DNA from: Microcebus murinus
Taxonomy: Eukaryota > Chordata > Mammalia > Primates > Cheirogaleidae
Reading direction: 5' to 3'
Assembly: GCF_040939455.1 (NCBI RefSeq)
Contig: NC_134116.1
Coordinates: 69,457,900 to 69,521,899 of the forward strand
Length of the DNA: 64,000 nt
The notes under the pieces were generated by a model. That model was not told where the DNA came from and did not search any database. It saw only the letters and a program-made list of their open reading frames with translations. Of the stretch, positions 1 to 58,506 are shown one piece after another. Numbering within the stretch: position 1 is the stretch's first letter; every line of letters begins with the position of its first letter. The translations under genes were made by a program, and so were the position numbers.

Positions 1-294
1 ACCAGAGCATCAAAGAAAGGCGCAGCGACCCTTGGATCCCGCATATCCCTAACGAGGGCTAAGAGTAAAGGAGACTTCGGGCACAGGGCAGTGTTTAGGA
101 AAGCAACAGAGGCCGGCAGGAGGCAAGATAAAGGAGATGGATATTCTCGACCGCCTTACACTCAGCTGTGTAGCCCGAGCACATCCCTTCTGGCTGACCA
201 GAGCAAGATGTGTCCCCTCCAGCTTGTGAGAAGGCTGTTCCCCAGGGGTTCCCCTGGACAGAGAGCGCGTTCTTTCTGTTCCAGCAGCCTTGCC
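1..294. other. Upstream flank, nothing recognised
   Basis: Mixed-composition sequence before the CpG island. Frames open on both strands here look accidental. In human the neighbour upstream on the same strand is SPART, but no SPART exon is visible. Confidence 0.5.
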
Positions 295-320
295 CTCTGC
301 GGTCGGCGAGTGACGCCTTA

Positions 321-328
321 TGACGTCA
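321..328 (+). promoter_or_regulatory. Full palindromic CRE (CREB/ATF/CREM site)
   Basis: Perfect TGACGTCA, 182 bases before the CCDC169 start codon and inside the CpG island. A further TGACG half site lies at 311-315. CRE sites of this kind are common in promoters active in male germ cells through CREM. Use here is inferred. Confidence 0.7.
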
Positions 329-382
329 CGGCGCGCCGCGGCGGGCCCGACGCGGGTTCCCGCGACTGTGAGGCAGTTCGCC

Positions 383-466
383 ATGGTGACGGCTTGTGAC
401 CACACATTCTCCTCCTTCGCTTCTAGTAGTTTCTGGCTTCTGCTTGTTTCAAGGCTTCTGCCCTGA
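383..466 (+). other. Possible upstream ORF in CCDC169 5' UTR
   Basis: ATG in a strong context (GCCATGG) opens a 27-codon frame ending in TGA at 464-466, 44 bases before the main start. It would be translated only if transcription begins before 383. The same ATG lies in CGCCATGGTGAC, which also resembles an RFX X-box half, so it may be promoter rather than leader. Confidence 0.3.
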
Positions 467-510
467 GCTGTTGTGAGGGGAAGGACGCGGGAAGTCTCTG
501 ACCTGACACT

Positions 511-48037
<47,527 letters not shown>

Positions 48038-49770
48038 TTCCAGAACTTGTGGATTTCTATTTCTTCGGTTTTTTTTTCCCCATCTATAATATTCAACTTT
48101 TGAAATTAATGTTCAACACATTTTCCAGGAAATGAAATAGAAAAGAAAGAATAGCCAAACTTCTTTTTAGATCCTTTTCCAGAGGTTTGTTCCTTTGTCT
48201 GCATGAATGTAATTTTCTCTAGTGACCCTAAAATATCTAATAGAAGTATTTGTGATTTTTGAAATATCCTAGGAAATCTGAAGGTTCGCATCATTACACT
48301 TGCTTTTAATAATATCCATGTTCTGCTCTGATAGTAACATTGCTATTATGTTTGGTTTCTCGTTGGCTATTAGCTAAAAATGGGAGTTCATAAAACCTAT
48401 TTGCTATTTCAGGCTATATCATGCACGGTTTTTTAAATCTCAGCTTTAAACAAAGGTCCATTTTAAATTTTGTCTTGAAATATCATGGTATTGTGGAAAC
48501 AACCCTCAATCATGAATCAGCTGCTTATGGTCCCCACTCTGCCATGAATGTAGGAGATCTGGGGCAAGTCCCTTTATCTCATCTTCATTTCCCATACCTG
48601 TACAATGACTGAGGCACACTATATAATTTCTAAGTTTTCTTACCATTCTAGAAAATCAATGCTTATTTAATCACAAGGTCCTGCCGCTTAGCCCATGGTA
48701 ACTTAAGTCATTTTGTGATGTTTATTTATTTGTAGTGATAGCCTAGTCCTTTGGACCAAATTTTGCAAGTGTTCACAATACTCAAGTCCAGAAGTGGAGA
48801 TAAATGAGGATAAGAGAAGGGTTCTTTTTAAACATTTATAAAATGTATTGAATACTCCTATTCATATTTAGACTGTTTTTGTCATTTAGATGATTTTTGT
48901 AACTCTCACCTAGGTCTGGAACATACAAATAACTTATTTACCCACTTTAACAAGTGAAATTATAGGAATTTAAATTTGCAGAAATCACTCAGAGGTAATA
49001 TAATTTCCAGTTAATGATGTTCTTACCTTATCTCTGGCACTAAATCTACATTTTATTCAGTATCACCAGTAATGAGTACCAAATGCATTGCTATAATTAC
49101 CTCTCTAGATGTTTACTTTCTTTCTTTAAGGAAGAAAGCATAGATTTCATATAGCCAAAAAATTCTTTTATGTGACTTTAAAATGTAATGCACAAAATCA
49201 TAAAGTAACTTTCTATAAATTATTCTATATTGGAACTGGAAATATTTTCTTCTGTTCTTAAGCCAACTACAGATATTTAGGTACCTTGACTCATATTATT
49301 GGTCAAATACGAGATTTTTATGCTTTTTACCATCTTAGCATTAGAAGAAAATTAATAATTTAAATATAGTAATAATTATAATTATCAATGAAAAATAAAC
49401 AAGTATATTTCTTTCATACAGAAGTAAGACATTGTGGGAACTGGACTAAGGAACATTTAAAGTTATCTCAATCACTGGGATGGAATATTAATTGAACACC
49501 TTATCACAGGGATTCTATCACATTTAAGGCTAGTTTTAAGCTTTGAGGGAATTTGTAATGTGAAGTTTGATAAGAAAATGCAATTATTTATTGTAACCAG
49601 AGCAAAAATGACAGTTTGGAGTCTTTATTTTGTTTGATACTCAAATATGTGTTTATACCTATGTGTTGATATCAATATTTTTTATTGGAAAGTTCAGAAT
49701 TCATAAAGCAAAAAATCAGTAAAACAATATTTAATGTATTTCAGAATTTAAAATGCCTAAATATACTACA
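48038..49770. other. CCDC169 3' UTR and start of the intergenic region
   Basis: The 3' UTR must lie here, but its end is not fixed. AATAAA at 49394-49399 is one possible polyadenylation signal; no strong nearer one is visible. A worn sense MIR-like stretch ('gctgcttatggtccccactc', 'atctggggcaagtccctt') covers about 48480-48620. Confidence 0.4.
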
Positions 49771-49774
49771 AAAT

Positions 49775-50515
49775 GTCAAGAAAAAGCATTTACAAAAGCA
49801 AATGTTGCTATAAATAAAAAGACAGGCAATAGTGAGTATGGTGAGGATGTGGAGAAGCCAGAACCCTCATGCATTACTGGTAGGATGTAAAGTGATATAG
49901 CCACTTTGGAAAATTGTCACTTCCTCAAAAGGTTAAACATAGTTACCATATAACACTGGCAAGTCCACTCTTATGTATACACCCAAGAGAAATGGAAATC
50001 TACATCCACATAAAAACATATACATGAAGGTTTTTAGTACCATTATTCAAATAGCCAAAAAGGAGAAACAGCCCAAATGTCAATCAACTTATGAATGAAC
50101 AAAGTATGATGCATCTAAACAATGGATATTATTTGGCAATAAAAAGGAATGAAATGATGATATATGCTACAACATGGAGAAACCTTGGAAACATTATCGT
50201 GAGAGAATATGGTCACAAAAGACCACATATTACATTGCATATCCATTTATATGTAATATCCAAATAGGCAAATCCATAGAGACAAAAAGTGGATTAGTAG
50301 TTGCCTGGGGCTAGGGCTGAGGGGAAGGGTTGGTGATGGACAGTGACTGCTAATGGGTAGAAGGTTTCTTTTTGGTGTGATGAAAATGTTCTAAACTTGA
50401 TTATAGTGACAGTTGCACAACTCTGTGAATATAATAAAAAAACTATTGAATTGTACACTTTAATGGATTAATTGTATGTTTTGTGATTATACCTCAATAT
50501 AGCTTTTACAAAAAT
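49775..50515 (+). mobile_element. Old L1 (L1M-type) ORF2 end and 3' UTR
   Basis: 'tgtggagaagccagaaccct', 'gtatacacccaagagaaatg', 'gcccaaatgtcaatcaactt', 'ttggcaataaaaaggaatga' and 'acaactctgtgaatataata', then 'tgtacactttaatggatta', are in L1 ORF2-to-3' UTR order. Confidence 0.85.
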
Positions 50516-51948
50516 GTGTTAAATATATATTAAAATTTTAATATGTATTAGTAGATAAATTTTAATGAAGTATTAATTGATCCTTTTCTGAAAATATGAT
50601 ATTAAAAATTAAATGAATTATCACTAGTGCTATTATTGAGTCAAGAACATATTTTTGAGTAGAATTTTTCAACTAAGAATTTTTTTCCAGGTACTATACT
50701 AGTCAGAACAATAATGAAGAGACAGTTATATGCTAATTCCCAATATTTTCCTTTGACTTCTTTAACTTTGAACAGTCCATCTCCTGCTTAATAACCCTGT
50801 GGAGATATTTATAAAACATCTTTTGATTTTTGACTGAGACTAGATTTTTAAAAACAATTTATAAAGAGCTATAAATGTTTTTGCTTTAAATAAAGTATTT
50901 CTATGTTTTCATCCTCTTCATTTTATCATGTATAGCTGGAGATTTCGAAGCAGAGTCACCTATATAAATTTTAGTACTATTGTATTCATGTTTCACTAGA
51001 TAAAAAATTATTTGGGAGTAAGAATTATTCATACAACAGAAGTTTATCAGTAACACTGTTTAGTTGCTTTTTGCTAAGTATACAAGACTTGTCTAGACTT
51101 GTAGACTATATGTCTTTCATTCATAAATTGAATAATTGAGTTTAGATACTTATACAGTATATAAATAATTTATATTTTTTATTTAAAATACCAGAATAAC
51201 ACAATTATGACAAAAGCAATACTGGGATTTTGGTATGTAAAAAGAGTACAGTATACCAGAATACTAAAAACTGTTATAAAAATCACTAAACATGATTGAG
51301 GTATGAAAAAGTACCATTACAATAATAAAGCACTACATAAATATGAGATCAAATCATTATTGACAATAGGGCACTACTTTTATAAGAAGTTAATATCCAA
51401 ATTAGAAAAATCTTGAATTTTAGAGTCCTTTTAACTTTTTAAAAGCAATTTCATATTTACTATCTCAGTTACAGAAATACCAAAAATGTTATTGTCTGGA
51501 GAACTACCTAACAGTAAGTTATCATCATTGAAATTGTTTAAGCAGAAACTAGGTGGCCCTTTGTCAGGGATATTACAGGATTCCTGCCATGATGAAAGTT
51601 TGGATTTAATGATTGCCAGAATGCTAAGAATCTGTGATTCCTTGTATGTTGATTGCACCAGATGGGCTGTGTGTTGGGGGGCGGGTATGTGTGTAAACAG
51701 GCTGTAAATACAGGTTTTCAAAAGCATTGTTTTACCATTAGCTAATAACTAACAAAATTAGGTGTAATATTATTAATATTAGTGTGGTTTTGTGTTTATA
51801 TTGCAGTGTTCATTGAGTTTCTTATATTTGTTGGGTTTTTTTTTGCATCAAATTTGGAAAAATTTTGACCAGTTTTATGTTACTTTTCTGCCCCATGCTC
51901 ATCTCCTTCTGGGACTTTAATTATAACCTATGGCAGACTATTTAATTC
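50516..51948. other. Intergenic stretch, nothing recognised
   Basis: A/T-rich sequence; the open frames at 51431-51727 on both strands show no family signal. Confidence 0.4.
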
Positions 51949-51949
51949 T

Positions 51950-52130
51950 TTTTTTTTATTTCATCATATTATGGGGGTACAAATGTTAAGGTTACATACA
52001 TTGCCCTTGCCTCTCCTCCCCCCTCTAGTCAGAGCTTCAAGTGTGTCCATTCTCCATTACAGCACACTCATTATGTAAGCATATACACATCCCCTCTTCC
52101 CCCATCCCACCTGCCTGACACCCAATAAAT
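51950..52130 (-). mobile_element. L1 3' end, lemur-type, antisense
   Basis: T-run, 'catattatgggggtacaaat', 'gttaaggttacatacattgc', 'agtcagagcttcaagtgtgt' and 'actcattatgtaagcatata'. Longest and cleanest copy of this end in the window, about 180 bp. Confidence 0.75.
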
Positions 52131-52290
52131 GTTTTTTTTTTTTTTTGGACAATTTGGTTACATTTTGTATCTTTGCCTCTCCCTAGCAAGGGTTAGAGGT
52201 ATGCTCTTCCCCTCCACGGTGCTTACCACACCAGATGTGGGGATAGTATAAGCGGTGCTAACTCGCTGTCATTTCTTAGGATTAATATAC
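52131..52290 (-). mobile_element. Second A-tailed retroelement end abutting the L1, antisense
   Basis: A new T run (about 52132-52146) is followed by 'ggttacattttgtatctttg', 'ctagcaagggttagaggtat' and 'ccacaccagatgtggggata'. It looks like another L1 3' end of a different subfamily, but I cannot name it. Confidence 0.4.
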
Positions 52291-52394
52291 CATTGTGAAC
52301 ATATACCAAATTTTAATTATCCATTCATAAATTGACAGACCTGTGTTAAACACTGTGCTTACTAGTATATAGTGCACATACTACTTTATATAGT

Positions 52395-52483
52395 GATATA
52401 TGTGTGAAACACTGTTTAGTAGTGTGAGGTATGTATGCTACTGTGTTTAGAGATATAGGTGTGAAACACTGTGTGTTTCACAC
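52395..52483. repeat. Short direct and inverted repeats
   Basis: 'gatatatgtgtgaaacactg' at 52395 recurs with one change at 52452, 57 bp on. Overlapping the second copy, GTGTGAAACAC at 52459-52469 and GTGTTTCACAC at 52473-52483 form a perfect 11-bp inverted repeat with a 3-base spacer. Confidence 0.85.
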
Positions 52484-53008
52484 AACTGCTAGTTGTGACC
52501 CTCTAACTGACTTCAGGCCAATATAACCAAGACATAAACGATATATGTCACTTCTGTGACTGACCCACAAAAACCTCCCAGATGATCCTTTTTGGTTGTG
52601 TTCTTTTTCTTTTTTGTAATCTTGTTTTATTGGTGGAGGTGGAGGGTATAGAAGCAAGACATCAAGGGAAAGTAGATCCACAAGGTAGAAGAAACTTGAG
52701 TCCCTCAATCATTGCATGTAGCAGATCTATTCATTGCACTTTGCCATCCCTCATTTGATTGTGGTGTGAGTGAAAAGCAAATCCTTTTGTATATATCTGT
52801 ATATGTTAAACCACTAAGATTTAGGTTTTACCAGCTGAAGTAGTTAACCTATGCTAACTTATATTGTATCAAACAATGTTTTTAGTAAGGCTTACAGCTA
52901 TTTGGGTTTTCTTCAGTAGATGATATCTTTCTTTGCAACCACACCAAGATGTATTCAGCCCTTCATTGATACTGATGGCTCCTGGCCTGCCTGCATCACT
53001 GAATCAGA
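52484..53008. other. Intergenic stretch, nothing recognised
   Basis: No repeat landmarks; immediately followed by an Alu. Confidence 0.4.
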
Positions 53009-53023
53009 CTCGAGATATTTTTT

Positions 53024-53356
53024 TTTTTTTTTTTTTTTTTTGAGACAGAGTCTCGCTTTGTTGCCCAGGCTAGAGTGAGTGCCGTGGCGTCAGCCTAGCT
53101 CACAGCAACCTCAAACTCCTGGGCTCGAGTGATCCTTCTGCCTCAGCCTCCCGGGTAGCTGGGACTACAGGCATGTGCCACCATGCCCGGCTAATTTTTT
53201 ATATATATATCAGTTGGCCAATTAATTTCTTTCTATTTATAGTAGAGACGGGGTCTTGCTCTTGCTCAGGCTGGTTTCGAACTCCTGACCTTGAGCAATC
53301 CGCCCGCCTCGGCCTCCCAAGAGCTAGGATTACAGGCGTGAGCCACAGCGCCCGGC
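53024..53356 (-). mobile_element. Dimeric strepsirrhine Alu, antisense, with 15-bp target duplication
   Basis: Poly(T), 'gagacagagtctcgctttgt', the lineage linker read backwards ('tcagttggccaattaatttc') and 'gccacagcgcccggc' at the end. The target duplication 'ctcgagatatttttt' is at 53009-53023 and 53357-53371. Confidence 0.96.
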
Positions 53357-53499
53357 CTCGAGATATTTTTTAAATTGATTCTAACTCAGTATATTTTCCA
53401 GTCTTCTGAACATAACTATTATAGAACAATGATGCTTTTTTAACTAAACAGAATCTCTGCATTTCTATCAGTGTCTTTCTAGGAATGCTGCTCTTTTAA

Positions 53500-54640
53500 G
53501 CCTTAGTATAAATGCTATACGGTCTGATAGCCAAATGCGGGCTGGGCCTAAACAGCCGTGGAATATGGCAGTCAGTGTCTGAACAGGGAAGGGTACCCAC
53601 AGTAAGTTTCACTCAGAAACGGAAGAATGCACAGCATCACTGGTCCATAGCCTGTATGGAATCCACTGGGCAGACATAGTGAACACCCTCTTCCCTGGGA
53701 ATGGGCCAGGTTCCTTGATGAGGCTCTGATTCTGCTTCCTGGGAGGAATGTTTTTGTCCATTTTTCTCTGTGGTCTCTGGCTCTACCCTATGGGCGTTTC
53801 TTCCTTTTCAGTCTACTTGCCCACATTAGAAGTAGATGTTGGTTGTTCTGCCCTCCTTTAGGGATGAACAGCTTTCAGAACTCATTTTCTGTTTGAACAA
53901 ACTTAGGTGTCTGGAGGCAGCTTACAGTTCAAAGACTTTTAAATCCTAGTTCATAGCTCCTTGGATAATATAATTCCATCAAAATAGTAGTAAGTTCCAT
54001 GTATAATAATAGTCATAATTCCAGAGCATGATTTGTTTCTTTGGCCCATACCTGTCCCTACCTAATGGCAGCTACTATGCAGGTATTTAAATAATAGGAT
54101 GGTGTGAAGTTAGCACCCATCATCTGATCATTGCCACAAGGCTCAGTCTTAGTGGTCTTTTGTGGCTCAAAACCCTCTCTGGTCTTTTCTCCTTCTTTTT
54201 GGGGTCTACAAGTAGTCAGCTTTTCTAACCCTTTAATGCCCCAGATTTCTATATTCTCTCCTAGACTCTCTCTATTCCCTTTTGTTTCTCCTTGCAAACT
54301 AGATGAATATAACACAAGCTCGTCTTTTTCTTCTGCCTTGTCAAAAGCAGCCAGTAACATCCAGCACACATTATTATTAGTTTTATTTGTTTATCATCTT
54401 TTTCTTGACTGCAGACTTAGTAAGCACTTGGCCTCCTGTGGTGTAACAGGGATCTCCAGGCCTCCAACTTCCCATATCTGTTTCTGTGCCTCCCACTGCA
54501 GACCTCCTAAGTTAATGCCACAAATTTTAATATTTTGTTAAGGCAGCACCTAAATTCAAGTCATTAATCTCTGCATTATGACTATAAGAAACAACTCTGA
54601 GATCTCAGAGGCTTACCATAAAGACTTTCTTTCTCTCTCA
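53500..54640. repeat. Possible interspersed repeat of unassigned family
   Basis: Text such as 'atagccaaatgcgggctggg', 'catcactggtccatagcctg', 'gggaatgggccaggttcctt' and 'cttgtcaaaagcagccagta' gives an impression of an old endogenous element, but I cannot name it. Frames on both strands (54058-54541) show no family motif. Confidence 0.3.
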
Positions 54641-55565
54641 CAGCACAATCCATTCTAGTTTCAGCATTGAGAAGAAGAAGTAAATAGTCTTTATCTCTGG
54701 GGAGATAGAGGGAAATGGGAGTGAGAAATACACGTAAGGTATTTAAAAATTATTGGTAGTGCCTGTTAGGCTGAGTGGTAGGGTACATATAAATCCATAT
54801 TATTAAACTTTATATTGTACATATATAATAAATGTCCTTTGTTATGTATGAAATTTTTCAAAATAATTAAAACTACTCCAGCTGACCTTAAAATGTTAGT
54901 ATACACATAAGTATTCAAATGGAAAGTGTAAAGAACATTTTTTCTACTCCACCTTCACATACAAGAAACTTCTGGCCTTTAAGATTGTCTGACTTTGTGC
55001 TGTAGAAATTCCTCATGTCTTCAAGTCCACTGTCATTGTGGCTAAAGGAAAATGAGTTAGTTTGTAACTATGTGATCTCTTCAGGCAGTAGAGCTATAAC
55101 CAGTGACTCCAGGGGAGCTGCTTCTAATGGTTCTCCCTGGGAGGATGCCCTCAAAATGAATCCCCCTGGCAATGTCTAGCCCTGCTCCGGACCTTATGTG
55201 ACATAGTTGCCTCCACAGTTATAATGTCACTTTGGTTTAGTTCCACATTTCCTACCACATACTATGGTTAAATGGGGTAGATTTAGTAGAAGTAAATCTT
55301 ATTTTTGAAAATGAGCTAGTATTGCTATATTGGATGGTGAAAAAACATGTCCAGTCTTATTGCAATCTGTTGCAGGGTATCATTAGAAGTTGGTACTATT
55401 TACCTTTGTCACTGCCTAACAGCAATGGTTTCTAACTCACTGAGAAAAACATGTATTTATTATTACCTTTCATACACTACATACTAGGATTATGAAGTCT
55501 AGTAAAACAGTCTCTGTCTTACCATGCTACTAAAATGGAGTTATAATTGTTGAGCAGAGGTATGA
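54641..55565. other. Intergenic stretch, nothing recognised
   Basis: Mixed sequence with no landmarks. Confidence 0.4.
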
Positions 55566-55572
55566 GATGGTA

Positions 55573-55935
55573 TCTTAGTCTGTTCAAGGTGCTATAACAA
55601 AATACTACATACTGAGTATCTTATAAACAACAGAAATTTATTTCTCACAGTTCTGAAGGTTGTGAAGTCCAAGATCAAGGCACCAGAAGATTCAATGCCT
55701 GGGTAGGGCCCACTTCCTGGTTCACAGACAGCATCTTCTTGCTGTGTCCTCACATGGTGGAAAGGGTGAGGGGCCTCTCGTGGACTTCTTTTATAAGGGC
55801 ACTAATACCATTTCTGAGGGCTCCTCCCCTATGACCTAATTACCTTCCAAAGATCCCAGATCCCACCTCCTAATATCATCACCTTGGGTTAGGATTTCAC
55901 CATATGAATTTTGGGGGGATACAAATATTTAATCT
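55573..55935 (-). mobile_element. MaLR-type (ERVL-MaLR) solo LTR, antisense
   Basis: 'atcttagtctgttcaaggtg', 'ctataacaaaatactacata', 'cagaaatttatttctcacag', 'ttttataagggcactaatac' and 'ccacctcctaatatcatcac' to 'tgaattttggggggatacaa'. It is the reverse of the LTR type seen at 63628. Confidence 0.75.
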
Positions 55936-56830
55936 TTTGCAAATGAAATTAGGAATACTTTGAAATTTCTCCTGTTGTCTTCTTAGATTAACCACAAAAG
56001 GAAAAGTGTGAGTCAGCATGTTGTGTAGGAAAATCCTAAGCCAGGACCAATAAGAATTTTCAGGAGTAAGTGTGCAAACCTTAGACAATGCAGTTGTCAG
56101 AAAGGTATTTTCAGGTTGGGAGCAAGGAGAGGCAGAAAGGAGGCATGCAAGCAGCAGGGGTCCTGGCCTCTTTGATGCAGGGATAATGCCACGGGAATCG
56201 TTTCTTAGGCTGTGGTCAGAACCAAAAGATAAATGACTTAGCAGCTGGGGAGGATCAAAGGAAATATCCAGGGTAGTTCCCAAATCAATGATCTGTGCTC
56301 ACAGAGGTGTGATTGCAAATGCCATCCTTTAGGACAGCTCCGGGCTTCTTTAAGCTGTAGGTGATTTATCCCACCAACACCATAGTTCCAAAGAAAGGAA
56401 TTATTCTATTTGGCTGTGCAGATCTTACTCTTGTGGCTGTTGGGGAGACCTCAGGCCACTATTAAGGAATAGAAACTAGTCACGTGATTAAAAGCTAAGT
56501 CTAAAAAGCAAGACTGGGGCAAGATAATCTGGGCCCCAGTGCCACACTAAGGAATAAAACTTAGCTGTAATAAGCAGAGGAACCCTTGTATATATTTAAA
56601 CAGGGGAAAGACAGAACTAAAACTGACCTTTCCTTCCCCCGTGCCACCACCCAACACTGGTTTATACCAGTTCCAGCTTTGAGATACTGAGTTCATCATT
56701 TTGGTGTGTGCAACATTTTTTTTTTTCCTTTCCTCCAACTCTTTTTCTTTCCACTACACAAGATCCAAGAATGTGAAAGGTGGCAAAGAAATTAAATGAT
56801 TTATACTCTGTTATAATTTGGAAGGTTTAT
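55936..56830. other. Intergenic stretch, nothing recognised
   Basis: No landmarks that I can name. Confidence 0.35.
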
Positions 56831-56831
56831 A

Positions 56832-57024
56832 GTAGGATTTCTCAACCTCAGCACAAATGCCATTTTGGGCCAGATAATTCTCTGTTGTAGAGGGCTGTCC
56901 TGGGCACTGTAGGATGTTTAGCAGCATCCCTGAACTCTACACGCCCCAGCTGTGACAATGAAAACTGTCTTCAGACACTGCCAGATGTCTCTTGGAGGGC
57001 AAAATCCTTCCAGGGAGAGCCATT
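56832..57024. mobile_element. MER20 (hAT-Charlie nonautonomous)
   Basis: 'ggatttctcaacctcagcac', 'cattttgggccagataattc', 'gggctgtcctgggcactgta', 'ggatgtttagcagcatccct' and 'cagacactgccagatgtctc', then 'gagagccattg'. Nearly complete. It lies about 1.4 kb before the SOHLH2 start codon. MER20 copies are known enhancer sources in other settings. Confidence 0.88.
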
Positions 57025-58179
57025 GTTTTTATAGTAGATGACTGTACATTTGCAAAGTAAACTTTCTCTTTTCTTTTTTTTTTTAAAGGAGATTGGATGT
57101 AGAAATATCTAAGTTGATTATCATGAAGCTTGGATTCATTCTGGTTGCAGGAGAAATTTATTATCTTTTTTCCTCCTCCAACACTGGAGTGATGACTTAT
57201 TTTCACATAATCTCAGGGCCATTTTTCACTCGAAAGCAATGACTGTTTTAGTTTCAACAATGTCTTTGTCATTATTAGCATCAGACTTGCTAGTCTTGAC
57301 TTCTGGAACAATGGAAACCTGGGTACCATTCAGAAAGATAATGCCAGAGCTGCTTCAATTCACACCCTATCCCAATGCCTGTGCATGACTCCACCTTTTT
57401 CCTATATTGCTGCAAACCAACAGACACCCATTTAGATACTCTTCAGTTCCTGATTAATTGGAAAAGCAACAAAGAGGTGAAATTCATTAAAATCCATTAA
57501 AATGTGTATATTTACTTCCACAAGTAATGCAGAATGATTGATTCCCCATCAGAAATTTATCTGCACCTTTGCTTTCCATCAAAATAGTAGAGAACCACAG
57601 CAATATTTTTTCATCCTTTCATAATCTAAATCAGGCCCCAGAACACAGCAGCAGCTGCCAGAAGCCAGGCTTGCCAAGGGACCACCTGCTGTGGTGGTTC
57701 CCTAGAGCACTTCTGAGATGCTCAAGTGACAGCAAGTGTCTACACAAATCCAAGGTAACCACCACACTTCCAATAATGGACAAATCACAGTAGTCAAGAC
57801 AGACTAAAAGAAGGATCCTCTACAGGTTCCGACACTCAACTCGCTAGACTCAATAAAATGTCTAGTGAGGGTTGAATAAAGAGGTTTACATAGCCACAGC
57901 CCCTACAAGATTTATTGCTTCACTTTCTCAGCTGAGAAAATGGGAACAATATTTGTTGAATCATAGGACAAAATTAAGTGCTAAATTTTTTAATTTCTCA
58001 GTGGTTTGGAAAGAAAGCACCACAACAGTACTCACCTTCTCTATCCTCAACATACGTCTGTCTAGAAAAGAGGGGGAAAAAATCTCAAGTGTTTGCTAAT
58101 ACTTCATATTTAGACTTGAAAGACTACCCATAAGAAAAGACTTCTTAAAGTTTTCAGACCAGCTCTAGGGGAGGCCTTG
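57025..58179. other. Upstream flank of SOHLH2, nothing recognised
   Basis: A/T-rich sequence before the CpG island; no exon is supported. Confidence 0.4.
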
Positions 58180-58441
58180 CTCCCCCTTTCTCCAGGCGGG
58201 CCAGTGGCAGCTCCTCCTGAGGCCTGGTGGTGTGAGCGGTGCCCTGGGAAGGGAACCTGGGGTGGGCAGGGTGCTCGCGACACAGTCTCCCTAGGGCCCC
58301 AGGGCACCTTCTTCGCAGGCAGGGCCACTTTAAGGGCGCCGGCCCGGGGCGTGCGCGCCCGCAGCTGCGGCCTGTAGCCATTAGCGCGGCGGCCGGACGC
58401 GGCGCTGGAGCTCCCCCGCGGGGAGGCCGTCCCAGGACCGG

Positions 58442-58447
58442 CACGTG
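58442..58447. promoter_or_regulatory. CACGTG E-box just before the SOHLH2 start codon
   Basis: A palindromic canonical E-box with 11 bases between it and the ATG. It is the binding sequence of many bHLH and bHLH-Zip factors, and SOHLH2 itself is a bHLH protein. Function inferred. Confidence 0.6.
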
Positions 58448-58458
58448 TGCAACGGGCC

Positions 58459-58506
58459 ATGGCGGCCTCAATTACCTGCCAGGAGCCCGGCGGGATCTCG
58501 GGCCAG
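58459..58506 (+). CDS. SOHLH2: SOHLH2 coding exon 1 (5' part of the gene only)
   Basis: The frame MAASITCQEPGGISGQ is followed by a GTAAGG donor at 58507. It resembles the start of human SOHLH2 as I recall it: Met-Ala, a CQE motif, then ISGQ at the exon end. The ATG is in a strong context (GCCATGG), inside a CpG island and downstream of CCDC169 on the same strand, as in human. The exon ends in phase 0. SOHLH2 is a spermatogenesis- and oogenesis-specific bHLH transcription factor acting in the nucleus with SOHLH1; its bHLH domain lies in later exons beyond this window. No exon 2 is seen up to 64000, so intron 1 is over 5.4 kb. Confidence 0.85.

Noticed and set aside
91..399. 102-codon plus-strand frame before CCDC169 exon 1
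   Set aside because: It ends inside the promoter and is not in the CCDC169 frame; no family resemblance.
54131..54541. 136-codon frame, with a 103-codon antisense partner
   Set aside because: No splice, promoter or motif support; probably inside an old unassigned repeat.
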